From: Ixodes scapularis
Lineage: Eukaryota; Arthropoda; Arachnida; Ixodida; Ixodidae
Direction: 5' to 3'
Assembly (NCBI RefSeq): GCF_016920785.2
Contig: NW_024609837.1
Span: forward strand, 44,642,745 to 44,706,744
DNA: 64,000 bases
Positions 1 to 10,807 of the stretch are shown here, piece after piece. The position numbers were made by a program, and so were the translations under genes. Numbering within the stretch: position 1 is the first letter of the stretch; every line of letters starts with the position of its first letter. The notes under the pieces are model-generated. The model made no database searches. It was not told the origin of the DNA and saw only the letters and a program-made list of their open reading frames with translations.

Positions 1-812
1 TAAATAACTCATCTCTTACAAATGTTTCTCTGTTAAACTGGCTCAGACCCATGAAGGAGATCAAGTCAAATAGGTATAACTGTCCCTTTTGTGACGTAGT
101 GGTTAATAGAAGAACTAGTGTTTGTCTTCCAGCAAATATTTGGGGCAGTAAAGTCTCCTAGTAGTGCTAGTTTGTGAAGATTACCTATGTTAGTTGCGTT
201 TTCAATCACGGGAAGGAAGTCCTTAAATAATAATAATATTATCAATAATTTCATCGAATATATTAAATATATGTAGAAATCTGCTAGACCTTAAAGGCAA
301 AAATATAAATGGCAACATAATAATCCGCATAACATCAGAGGTAAGCCGAATAATCTGCTTACTGAGAACCGTCCAGTGTTAGATAATATTAAGAAAAACA
401 TTGACATAAATTGATAAAAACAACAACGACCGTTATCCTTGCTGCACCAGGGCCGCTTAGAAAATTTCGCAGGCTGGTTACAATTTTTCTAAAATGAACT
501 GTTTATAAGTGTTAAAATTGTATCCCAATACAGCTCTCAAAGTATAGTACCAGGAAAAATATAGATTGACGCTATAAATAGATTTTGAAACGTACAACAA
601 GAATTCACAATTGAGCAAAACATTAACAAAGCCAAAGAGAAAAATAAAAAGAAAAAAAAAGAGCCAGAATGTTTCATTTATACCGCATTTCCTGTGTTTC
701 AACAATGTGTGACCGAACGCTAAGGCAAAACGTACTACCAAAACTTATCATGATTTGCATGCGAGTTTCCTCAATATTTGTGCAAAGGGCGAGTGTATTG
801 ATAAAGAGTAAT

Positions 813-2595
813 CATTGCCATTGATCAAAATAATGTGAACTCTATGTTTTTAGACCCGGTTGCTTCTTGAAAGTAATTTCTACGACAGTGTTACTAAAAA
901 ATAGTGATTCCACTGACGCCCATAATATCCAGATTCGCCCGGTGTAGTATGTCATAGACCTTATTGCTCTCTTGCTAACACATATTTTTAATGTTGCTAT
1001 TGCTACGAGTGATTTGTTTTCCTAAAGAAATGCTATTGGCCAAAGTGTTAGTGCCCCGTAAGAAAGGAGCGAAAGTTGATTGATATAGGAAACTACCACC
1101 CTATTTCGATGCTTCCGGTCTTTTCAAAGGTTCCTGAGACAGTGATGCATCTACGGTTTATCCATTTTTCTGACGATTATGGTTTACTCAAATCAACTCA
1201 ATTTGGCTTCAGAAAGAATCTTTTAACAGAAGCGGCCCTCGTAGCACAATGGGAATATACATTAGAGAAATTAAAAAATAAAAAGCTAGTATCTGGAGCT
1301 TTCGTTGACTTTAACAAAGCTTTTGATAGCTTAAATCATAAAATACTCTTACAGACAATTGAACATCATGGTTTTCGTAGTGGCGCGTTAATGCTTCTGA
1401 ACACCTTGAACACCGACAGCACGTATACCTAAATGGATGTTCCTCTACAACTAGAGCTATCGCGTCAGGTGTCCCTCAAGGAAGCATGCCATAGGTCCCT
1501 TTCTCTTTAATATATATGTGAACAACACAGTCAACATAAATCAAGGTGCTAAAATAGTTTATTACGTCGATTATATTAGCTTCTTTTTCTTTTTTTTTTG
1601 CTGACGATTTCAATTTACTGATAGTGCGCGCAGAGAAACCTATCGAAACTAGAGTCTTGGGCACAGGTTAACTCATTAAAAATAAATACATATAAAAGGA
1701 AAGCCATTTTTTTCGGCCGAAAAATAAGCCCGTATCATGCATTACTGGCCTAATCCTGAAGACAGCGCCCGTTGAAAAGATAGATAGTTTTAAAACACTC
1801 GGAGTTATCTTTCCTGAACACGTGTCCTCGAATTGCTATGTACAGTATGTAATCTCTAAACTATCTTGTGTTGTTCGGGTTATCAAAACGCAACCGCTCT
1901 ATCGTACCAACTTCTGCCAACTTAATTAAATACCACTTCTTTTTTTACAGATGCCTCAGCTATCGCCAGCTTATCTAGGGTACGATCACAGCCGGAAAGT
2001 TAGAAAATATATTCCTTCTTCAGAATAAAATGGTTAGATTGATCCGCAACTCCCCACACGACCTTCATACTGCTGATTTGTTCAAAATATACGCTATTAT
2101 AAGTATAGACAACTTGTACAGTTACATGTTTGATCGCTGGTTTTAAAAGAGAGAAAAAACGAAATTCGCAATTCTTGGCGACTTTTGCGATGTTAATTAA
2201 AGACATTGTAAGCTATTCAACACGGCAAGCCGAAGATTGGAGGATGGTCCATCATAGAACCAATTATGGTCTGCAAATGTTAAACTATACCATATTTGCT
2301 TAAAAGCTTCATTAGTCGCCATGTTCAACTGGACTCGCTTGTCATGAATGAGCTTCGAAATTACTATGTACAATAACCGCCCAGTATAAATAGGTTTGTA
2401 TACTGATGCGTTCTGCAAGGACTGTGCTCTGTAACAGCTATTTTTGTTTCAGCTGCTTTCGTTTGTTTGTTCTTGCTGTTCTGTTCTGCCAATGCAGGGG
2501 TCCATGGACCCGTCAAGCTGTGTTCAATGCCTTTTTCCCGACCTCCCTTTCATCAAGTGATGAAAAACTAAAGTGAATATTTTTCATGATTCATG
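813..2595 (+). mobile_element. Degenerate non-LTR retrotransposon (LINE) insertion
   Basis: Block B lacks this roughly 1.8-kb stretch (the join in B is near 12775-12790), so it was inserted into A or lost from B. Its plus strand carries pieces of a LINE reverse transcriptase. The limits are approximate because the flanks have diverged and I could not fix a target-site duplication. Confidence 0.65.
1076..1620 (+). pseudogene. LINE reverse transcriptase fragment
   Basis: The reading frame starts with a block resembling the 'NY.PIS.LPVFSK..E' box of CR1/L2/Jockey-type LINE reverse transcriptases. A 'QFGFRK' box and the 'FVDFNKAFDS.NH.ILL' box follow; the last carries the first catalytic aspartate region. 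After the stop at 1430-1432 a shifted frame still shows 'GVPQGS', and near 1560 the catalytic box reads YVDY instead of YADD. The copy is frameshifted, lacks an intact endonuclease and has lost a catalytic aspartate, so it is dead. The clade is uncertain. Confidence 0.75.
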
Positions 2596-4015
2596 TAGCC
2601 CGTCATTCTCAAGTGTTTCAACAATAGCAGTTTTTGTCCACCGTACATTTCTAAACTTTCTCATCGGTAATGTAAAGATCACCCTAGCGGCGTAATATTA
2701 CTTCCACTTTGTTAAAAAAAAAACAAAAAAAGGAGAAATCTGTCCGTTTGTACTCTCTGCGTAGTCCGTTTTTCTTTGCGTTACGATTCGACGTGTACAC
2801 ATAGACTTGTGATACACAACCAGAAGATTAATGGCATGCTTCATGCGCAGAAATATACTTGCCATTTGTATAGAGCTGCTGTCGCGAAACAAGATAAAGC
2901 GTGAAATAATGATTGCATTTAAACAACAAAAAACAAAAACGGGAGATTCAGAAGATATTTTACCACCTGTCGCTTTTTGTTTTCTTATTGACCTTCCTTT
3001 TGAAAGCACTCTCGAAATCACCAGAATTAGACATTTCGATGAAGGTGCAACAGTACTTGATGAAGTTATCGACGAGTAGCATTTTCTATCGAAATGGTAT
3101 GGAATGTTGCACCTCGCCAAAAAACTGAATGTAGAAAGGAGCTCTCTTCGTCCAAGCCCTTGTTTTGTGTGAATGTTTGAGTGTGCGTGGGGTGTGGGGG
3201 GGGGGGGGGGGAGGGGGAGGCATTGCATAATTTGTTCTTAAATGCATACAATCCTACCGTTAAATGCCTCCGCGCCAGCTCACCCTTTTACTTTAGGCGT
3301 GTTTCCTACTACCCTGCTACACAGTCACCGTTCCTACTCAGCGGAAAGGGGGTGTTAGTTAGTTAATTAAACGCCACCCCCCTCCTTCCGGCCTACCCCC
3401 CCTCTAGCGACGCTGACGTCAATGCAACAACTGCGCTGCGATGCACACACTCGCTCCCATGGCCTCGCTACAATGCGAAAACGTCAACACGAGCAAACAA
3501 GCCCCGTAGAGAAGTAAAATAGTCTCATATAAAGTAAAGTAGTCTCCGATGTAACACAGTCATGCCGCAATGATGTAGATTGCATTGATTGTGTCGCCTA
3601 ATGTCATGCGGGAAGGCATCGAAGCAGGTGCGTTTTTAGGAACGCATTTCCTGATGAAGCGATGGGCACGCGAAGAATTAGTCAAGTTGACTATGTCCGC
3701 GCGGGTCCAACTAGACGCCCCTTTACAAATAAAGAAAGCTCTGGCTGAAGCCGTGGTTTGTTTGTCCAACACTTCCGAGATAAGAAAGCCCAAGGCCTTC
3801 GTATAGGCCAGAGATTGGACACGACTACGGCGTTAGCGCTCGGTTCTGACTCGGGCTCTCCCTGATTGGTCACGTGTTCAGGTCTAACGGTGACTTAGCA
3901 CTTCTGTCCAATATGTGGCCTAATATTGCCTTCTTTAGTGACGCAGGAAAATTCAGTCCTTGGGCCTTCTTGTCTAGGAGGTGTCGGTTCGTCACGCTCT
4001 ATTCTCTCCATGCTA

Positions 4016-4274
4016 TACTTCGTTTCAGCTTCGGTCCGAGCGCAGCCGATGTTATGAGCAGAAGGGCAAATCAAACAGCGCAACGAAACGACATGGCGTG
4101 CTCTCTGCAGTTGATAGAACCAGCCGGTATTCGCCGTGTCTCTGTGCGCGCTCCTCCTCCGGCCAGTCTTATCAAGAGCAGAGAGCACGCCATGACGCTA
4201 CGCTTTTTGCGCTCTTTGATTGGCCCTTCGGCTCAAAACATCGGCCGCGCTCGGACCGAAGCTGAAACGAAGTA
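4016..4274. mobile_element. 259-bp foldback MITE with TA target duplication
   Basis: Two arms of about 100 bp are inverted copies: TACTTCGTTTCAGCTTCGGT at the left and its complement ending GAAGTA at the right, around a roughly 60-bp centre. TA flanks both ends. Block B has a single TA at the same spot (near 14896), which is the empty site. TA duplication and size suggest a non-autonomous Tc1/mariner-type element. No ORF of substance. Confidence 0.85.
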
Positions 4275-4422
4275 TAGAACGAACAACTATCAAACACACA
4301 CTTTTTCTTCTGATCTTTTTCGGCGCAATGATGGGGGCATAAAATCATCTAAAGATGCCTCCGCCTATTTTTTCTCTTGTAGCCATAACAGCGCGCTTTA
4401 CACAACAACTCGTTGATAGCTG

Positions 4423-5545
4423 GGCCCGTTTTCTCGAACGCGAACCGTGGTTTAAAGTTAACTATTGTCCCTAGAAGAGGGAATTTTAGGTCACGTGACT
4501 GGGAGAGCAGGGCCGCCAAGGGAGGAGCAGTACCTACAAGCGAAATGGCCGCGACGTCGCTTAATGAGGGTTAATAGTTCGGCTTGGTTCTGCTGAACAC
4601 TCATTTCGATCCGGCTGTTATATTAATGACGCACCATCAGCTTATTAGCTAGTCAAGCAAAGCGGTAGTTCAGAGGGACTATTAAACTACCGACGGCAGC
4701 ATTCTGCGAACGCATCACTCTTCAGCAGTCCGGGATCCAAGACATATGACGGTGCTTAAGCCTTGCAAGTGTTTTTATGGTGAGTAAAAAAATGTTCTGT
4801 GAACGAGTGTTGGTATCTATTTATACTAACACGTTTAATTTGTTACACTATGCACGCCAACTTGTGAGCAGCGATTACTTTGCAGAGAAAGGGGGTTATC
4901 CTAGATAAAGTCTTCGTTCCTGGGACACTGTACTGTTTTTTCTTTGTTCGCAGTGCGCCGACAGTATGCCGTCAGCATCGAGGTTTCTACATATCCCCGG
5001 TGGCCAGCAATTCAACGGTGACGAGAAGCTTAGCTTCTCGTCACCGGTGGATCGGTTGGGTAAACGGAAGAGGGGGCATACAGTTGAGATCAGCAGGAAT
5101 CGCAGAAACGTGCGTCGCAAGGAACAAAAACGAGACTACAGCACCGGCGTTGCCAGACTGGAAGGCACACGGGAAAGTTATGCGTTGTTTATGGCGAAAC
5201 ATATTGAAGGAAATGTTTCTTACATCTTCGAATATTCGTCGACAAACTCTAGCATAGTAGCAAAAATTTCTTCGTACCACCTGAAGCAAATAAAGTGGTC
5301 TTCAAGTACAATATTACTATATTTTGACTTAAAATACCATACTAGATCGATAACAACCAGCGGAAAAAGAGGATAAACAAAATGACTGGCTTGTTTCACC
5401 GATAGATGGCGCATCTTACTGCCCAATCAGAAATAATTATGGTTGCTCTATATCCAGCGGTTTATTACATTACCTAGGTACTTTTCTCTTCCTAGGCACC
5501 GTGGTTTACCAAAATGGGTTTACCATCGCTTCGAGAAAACCGGCC
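4423..5545. mobile_element. 1123-bp TIR transposon with CTG target duplication
   Basis: The left end starts GGCCCGTTTTCTCGAA and the right end is the inverted GGCC.GTTTTCTCGAA. CTG is duplicated at 4420-4422 and 5546-5548. Block B reads straight through with a single CTG at the same place (near 15050), so this is a real insertion. A 3-bp CWG duplication fits the PIF/Harbinger superfamily, but no transposase motif is visible, so it is probably non-autonomous. Inside is a nearly perfect palindrome at about 5018-5047 (GGTGACGAGAAGCT, one base, then the complement). Confidence 0.8.
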
Positions 5546-6340
5546 CTGGTACGACTGAGTGTCGTCCCTTTGCTCGCGCTAAAATCAAGAGCTCACGCAG
5601 GCAGCAATTGCTCTAATCTCTGTGTTGCGGCACGAAATCATCTACCAAACTAGTAACACCGGTGTCTTTCACGAGGCCGTACGCTTTCGAAAAGAACCCA
5701 CTTCCCATAATAAACATAAGAAAGTCTAGTGCCTGCTACGTTACTCTGCTCATGTGCTTGCCTCTTTATCACGCGATTCGGTAGAATTCGATATAGCCAA
5801 TCAAACAGCACTTAAAGAGCTAAGGCGCTCGTGGTCTATCACAAACTAAACCCCAATCATGCTATCACCAGCTAAAGAAAGCTCAGGATCACGGCGCATT
5901 TTTTTTCTCGTTACTGGTTTTGTCACTGATAGTAAACACCCAAATATCAAATTAAATCAAATCAATTTTGATTTGGTTTGACGTCACAAGCCAACACAAA
6001 CCATTTGAAGATGATTGGCACCATGATGATGCACTTTAGGCGCTGCTGTTTGATTGGCTCTACCAATTGTATGGTGTTTGCTGCGCTCTGACTTAATTAT
6101 GTGAAACGGGGTAGAGGAGGTGGTGAGTTATAGTTGCAGGCATAGCAATGTTTGCATGCTGCCTTGTCGCTCGGGATTGTCTGTTAAAACGCTGTCACCT
6201 GTTGTTTGTTTTGCACCTGCGTCAGTCGCTTTTGAAAACAACTCGCTGGAACAGCCATAAAACAACATTATGTTACGTGGACGTCGTGTTTGTCCCTCAA
6301 GTATGGTCGAATGAATGCAAACTTGTCCAGATGGGCTCAG

Positions 6341-6360
6341 TGTATATGCGTATATATTAA
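6341..6360 (+). promoter_or_regulatory. Orphan promoter relic (TATA tract of block A)
   Basis: The 250 bp before this point align with the region before the protease TATA boxes in blocks B and C, including the 'GTGGACGTC.TGTTT' stretch. The A copy reads TGTATATGCGTATATATTAA and then switches to unrelated repeat DNA. Exon 1 is missing, so this is a promoter without its gene. Confidence 0.6.
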
Positions 6361-7340
6361 CGGAGTGCGAATATTCGAAATTTTGAATACGAATCGAATA
6401 GTTTCCTGATTCGAAACGTATTCGATTCAAAAATTGCATATTCGGATGTTCCCGAATATTCGGCCACGGCCCAATATTTGGGAAAAAACGGCGAATATTT
6501 GCGTAAATTGCGAATATTCGAGAAAGTAACGAAAAATCTGCCTGCCACGGATTCCCATATGAATATATTTATTCACTGAGAAATGCGTATGATGCGTGTG
6601 TTATCGGTCTGCTCTGTTGCCATCTGGGAACTGACTACGGTGACGGAGCCCCTCATTTTAGAAACTACACTACGGTGACGGGGCAACAGCAGCCGATACA
6701 GATGTCCACTGGATACTCCATTCTGGAAGCGCTTCGTGGTACTGAGGTACAGCGTCGGCCTCCCGAGCTGGGGGTCTACGATTCGAATCGCGTTCTGGAC
6801 AATACTTTTTTTCCACTTTATTTTTTTATTTAGGTCAAAGACGCTCTATTTACGTGTAGGGACAGGGACAGGGCCAGGACCGCGAAGCGTGGGTTAATGT
6901 GCTTGTAAATTACAAGTTATTAATTCTCACTGTTCCCACCACACACAACACAGGACGGGCCCCTCACTCTTGACGGCCGCAGTACGGTGAGGGGCCCGCT
7001 CAATTTTGCCTCCCGCACTACAATGACGGGCCTTTCGTAACTTTCAATAATGCCGCATGATCGAATTGTCGGCCGTGTGTGTTAACGCGGGGGGAAGAAA
7101 GAGGGGGGAGGGTTAGGTTAAAGTGCTTATAAATTATAAGCGCTCTCACCGTTTCGTTAGACATAGACCACACCGGGGGACGGGGCCCCTCACGTTTGCC
7201 GGCTGCACTACAGTGACGGGCCCCCTCACCATAGTGAGTGCCTTCTATCTGTCGATGGCGGCAAGACAGGATAAGTTTCGGTTTCGTTTTCACCAAACCC
7301 TTTGTTATGTGGCACTTCTATTGCAATATGTGATATAATT
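6361..7340. repeat. Repeat-rich intergenic DNA
   Basis: From 6361 to 6545 the sequence is dense in GAATATTCG-like palindromes. From about 6630 to 7230 short GC-rich motifs recur, such as 'CACTACGGTGACGGGGC' and 'GGGCCCCTCAC'. I see no gene. These look like degenerate MITEs or satellite fragments. Confidence 0.5.
6729..6797 (+). repeat. tRNA-like sequence, probable SINE head
   Basis: The stretch carries a B-box-like 'CGATTCGAATCG', an upstream A-box-like segment, and a T-run shortly after that could stop RNA polymerase III. The acceptor arms do not pair well, so this is a tRNA-derived repeat rather than a working tRNA gene. Confidence 0.4.
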
Positions 7341-7523
7341 GCACGTTCTATAAATGTATACACTTTAAACCTCGAGAGTGAAATATATATATATTAAATG
7401 AATCTCGAGAGTATTATCTAACATAAATTTCTGAAAATTAAAAACAGAAAAAGGTAGGTGCGAGCAGAACATTGCATTGCCATCGGCAACAACTCCTGCC
7501 ACTCCCGCGCAACTCCTGCCACT

Positions 7524-7592
7524 CTCGCTCGCACGGTTCGAGCGTGCGAGCGAGCTGATCCCCAACTGAACACAGTGCAGTTGGGGATCAGC
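7524..7592. repeat. Two adjoining perfect hairpins
   Basis: The first has 12-bp arms CTCGCTCGCACG (7524-7535) and 7543-7554 around a 7-nt loop. The second has 15-bp arms GCTGATCCCCAACTG (7554-7568) and 7578-7592 around a 9-nt loop. They share one base. No poly-U tract follows, so I do not call a terminator. Confidence 0.9.
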
Positions 7593-7859
7593 GATGCGAG
7601 GACGTGTACCCCGGCTATACTTCTGAGAAACGTCACCGTTGCCATGGACAACACATCTTCTATTCGACAAATGAGTATGAAACAACCCATAGAGTTCTTC
7701 ATAAACACCGATGTCAACAAGTTTTTTATATTGTCACGAATGAAGAGGTAATGAAACAAAAAATAACCGAGGAAACTAAACGTTTAATAGGGCGAACTTG
7801 CGCCCAAAAATAAAAAAAAGGAAAAACGATAACAACAAAGCGTCGCGGGAGTCGAAGGC

Positions 7860-8275
7860 GGCGAAGCAGCAGGATCGAACGCTGAGGCGAAACTGACTGC
7901 GGACTGCAACGCGGAGACCCTTATATACACGCGTTGGCTTTTGGAACAATAGACCTAGAAGGTTCGGCGACTAGAACATTCGCACCTCGAACAAGCAACA
8001 GAGTTCTCGAATGTACCAGAACACTTAATTGCAAAAATAAATGAAAGACGCGTCGCTTCCAGGAATCGAAACCTGGCCCTTCGCGTGGGAAGCAATCACG
8101 ATAACCGTTAGGCCACGGCCGCGCTGCTTACTTGGCCAGCTGAGCGCGCGGCATTACTGTACCCATTAAAAATTGCATCGCTCCGATGCAACACAAAACA
8201 AAACGAAGCAAGTAAAAAGAATTACAAACTAAGGAGTCATTTGGCACACATACGGTCCACAGTCCTATCGAGCGT
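7860..8275 (-). repeat. Possible 3' LTR of the minus-strand Gypsy element
   Basis: This lies just beyond the end of the integrase reading frame of the adjacent Gypsy element. On the minus strand it holds a TATA-like 'TGTATATAAGGG' near 7930, as an LTR promoter would. I could not find a matching second LTR or fix the ends, so the call is positional. Confidence 0.35.
8058..8130 (-). repeat. tRNA-derived sequence (Gly-CCC-like)
   Basis: Read on the minus strand it shows an A-box 'GTGGCCTAACGG', an anticodon-like loop TTCCCAC, and a B-box 'GGTTTCGATTCC' inside CCAGG/CCTGG arms. The T loop is one base too long and the acceptor ends do not pair. This suggests a tRNA pseudogene or SINE head, not an active tRNA. 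Confidence 0.45.
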
Positions 8276-8276
8276 A

Positions 8277-9677
8277 TTACGGCTTCAGACGCACTACGTG
8301 GACGACCTCAGGTCGTGGTGGGCGGCGTGATGATGTTCTTGATTCGTCGAACATCACCTTGTAGTTCAGCTCCCCGATGCGACGAAGTACCTTGTATCGT
8401 ACAAAGTACCGTTTCAGCAGTTCCTCACTGAGGCCGCGGCGACAAACGGGCGTCGACACCCACACCCTGTCTCCGAGCTGGAAGTGGACGTCTCTTCGAC
8501 GAAGGTTGTAGCGTCCCGCGTTGACGCGTTGCTGGTCTTGAATCAGGAGTTGGGCGAGATGGCGGAATTCTTGGGCCCGTTGAGCAACCACCTAGGCGTC
8601 GTCGCTTTCATTGTTAGCTGGCTCATGGGGCAGCATCGCGTCCAGCATGGTTGCTACCTGCCGAAAATGTACCAGCTGGAAAAGTGTGAATCCAGTGGTT
8701 TCTTGCACCACCGTATTGTAGGCGAACGTGAGGTAGGGCAACAGCTCGTCCCACGTCTGGTGCTCTACGTCGACGTACATAGAGATCATGCATGGTGGCG
8801 ATTGTCTTGTTCAGTCGCACCGTCGGCCCGTTGGTCTCTGGGTGGTACAAAGTGGTACGATGACGGCTGGTGTGATCGAGCCGGAGGATTTCTTGGGTCA
8901 GCTGTGCCATGAACGATGATCCGCGATCTGTAATCAGAACTTCGGGAGCGCCATGCCGGAAGACGATGGACTCGATGAAAAACTTAGCGACTTCAACAGC
9001 AGTCCCTAAAGGAAGGGCTTTCGTTTTTGCGTACCGCGTGAGATAATCTGTGGCGACGATTATCCACCGGTTTCCCAGTGTCGACGGCGGAAAGGTTCCA
9101 AGTAGATCCATTCCGATGTGCTGAAACGGTACAGTTGGCGGAGGAATTAGCTGCAGGACACCTGCCGCCTTCGTCGGCGGTTTCTTGCGTCAGTGGCACT
9201 CGTGGCAGGATCGGGTGTAGAGGCGGACGGTTTTGGGGAGCTTGGGCCAGTAATACTTTTCACGATTACGGGCCAGTGTCCGGCTGTAACCAAGGTGTCC
9301 GCACGTCGGGTCGTCGTGACATGCTTGAAAGATTTCCTCTCGAAGGTCGGCCGAGATTACCGGCAGCCATGGGGAGCTGGTGTCCCCGAAGTTCTCTTCG
9401 TAGAGCACACCTTGTCGAATCGCGAAGGTCGGCAGGGTTCGTGAGAAAACGCGGGGCAAGGTACTCCCGCGCTCTTCCAGGTGCTCAATTAATGCGCACA
9501 GCTCAGGATCGTGTCTTTGACGTTGTGCCTGGTCGTATGTGGTCACAGTTCCTAGCAAGCACTCGTCGTCATTGCCGTCGCTGCTGCCGGAAGGTGTTTC
9601 GAAAGGGGCCTTGGACAGGCAGTCGGCGTCGCTGTGCTTGTGGCCTGACTTGTAGACTATAGTCATGTTGAACTCTC
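8277..9677 (-). pseudogene. Gypsy integrase (degenerate)
   Basis: Three overlapping minus-strand frames together make an integrase. 9190-9677 starts with the end of RNase H ('NMTIVYKSGHKHSDADCLS') and continues into the HHCC zinc-binding region ('HDDPTCGHLGYSRT', then 'CHECH'). 8623-9111 holds the core with the aspartates in 'VATDYLTRY' and 'LITDRGSSF'; the glutamate region reads 'HPETNGPTVRLNKT', where the usual 'ER' pair is lost. 8277-8591 is the C-terminal domain with 'F..GDRVWV', a basic DNA-binding fold. Frameshifts near 8800 and 9110 break it. It would insert element cDNA if intact; this copy cannot. Confidence 0.85.
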
Positions 9678-9680
9678 GTA

Positions 9681-10807
9681 GGCTGTGTTCCAAAATTTAC
9701 TCGATCCGACTCTGGAGTAAAAGTTTCGTACCGTGGCGTTTCAAAACTTACTCGAGCTTACTCGATGACATCAGAACTCGCGTTCCAGAAGTGGGTTGTT
9801 TACTGCGGAGTAATTACTCACGCTACCCTCCTCGATCGGGGGGTAAAGCCGGATCAAATCGAGTAAATGCGTCACGTGATCTGTTCGTCGTCTGCTTTTT
9901 GCGCCGACATCCGTCAAAGCTCGCTTGCTCCGTTGGTTTTGGTGGCGGACGTTCGAAATGACAAAGAATTAGGTGCAGCATGTGTGGTTATTGCGATTTG
10001 CTGTTTTCAACGCAGGGATTGACTGCATTACACCCAGACCGTCCACCTTCCCCGGGAAGGTGTACTTGTTATTATCTGAGTGCGAGCGTAAATAGGAGCT
10101 TCTCCGTATCATTGTCCTCGGCGTTGGGGGGAATGCCATAATCTCACGTTCAAGGCCGAAAATGTTTAAACGCAGTATATGATAATGTAGTATTTTTGTT
10201 TCTTCCACAGTGTGTGTAATGAGAGGATAACCCTTGTAAAGCAGTGAAAGCTTCGAAAATTTCACTGTAATCACATTCGCGTCAAAGCGAACGTGTGTTT
10301 CATATCATTCTAGAGAAAGCACCCTCGCGCTGTGCCGCTACAACGTGTGGAAGAAATTTCTGCAATACATAATCGGTGAAAATTACAATGCGTGGAGAAT
10401 ATGCGTTTAGGACACCGTGACTAAAATTGCTGCGATCGCGCTGATTAATAAAAACAATTTTTTTATGTCTAACTGTAAGGAGTAAGTAATTCTGATCTCA
10501 ATATACAGCTCAAAAGGAAGGTGAGTAAAAGGAGCTGGTGGATCCACCTAAAAAAATACCGCGTCGTCATTAATATTATCGTTCTTCGAGTGCTTTCTCT
10601 ATGAGCAAAAGGATCGTCTGCTATATTCTGCCATCGCTGCTGCGTTTTCTTTTTGCCGTAGCGCAAGACGAAGTCAGTCCGCGTAGTATCCAGGTGATTA
10701 TCCCGGCCGTTCCAGAATCGAGTCGCGGATCGTTTACTCGCGATGTCACGTGGTATTACCCGCTGACGTAGGAGGGAGGTTGCTCGGGTAAGATTTGGAA
10801 CATAGCC
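9681..10807. mobile_element. 1127-bp TIR transposon inserted in Gypsy pol (GTA duplication)
   Basis: The ends are GGCTGTGTTCCAAA and the inverted GGCTATGTTCCAAA. GTA is duplicated at 9678-9680 and 10808-10810. Removing the element and one GTA restores a continuous Gypsy frame (…WSLRL then REFNMT…), which proves the insertion point. A 3-bp duplication and this length suggest a non-autonomous PIF/Harbinger-like element; GTA is not the commonest target. Minus-strand ORFs at 9969-10274 and 10469-10861 match nothing I know. Confidence 0.85.

Larger units (their letters stand above)
285..6360 (+). repeat. Segmental duplication block A (oldest copy)
   Basis: This block matches block B (from about 12262) and, from about 2900, block C (from about 59143). 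Matching landmarks include the 'ggcaacataa.aatccgcataacat' stretch at 310 and 12285, the CCACCTGTCGCTTTTTGTTT stretch near 2960, 13133 and 59200, and the promoter-proximal stretch at 6240-6360 versus 19100-19222. A differs from B and C more than they differ from each other. Homology stops at the TATA-like tract at 6341-6360, so no exon 1 follows. The stretch holds no host gene that I can support; short ORFs over the G-run at 3195-3212 are not credible. Confidence 0.85.

Noticed and set aside
2698..3366. Several overlapping ORFs around 2.7-3.4 kb
   Set aside because: They run through a G-run and are not conserved in frame in blocks B and C.
4880..5376. ORFs inside the 1123-bp TIR element
   Set aside because: No similarity to a transposase; overlapping frames on a palindrome produce them.
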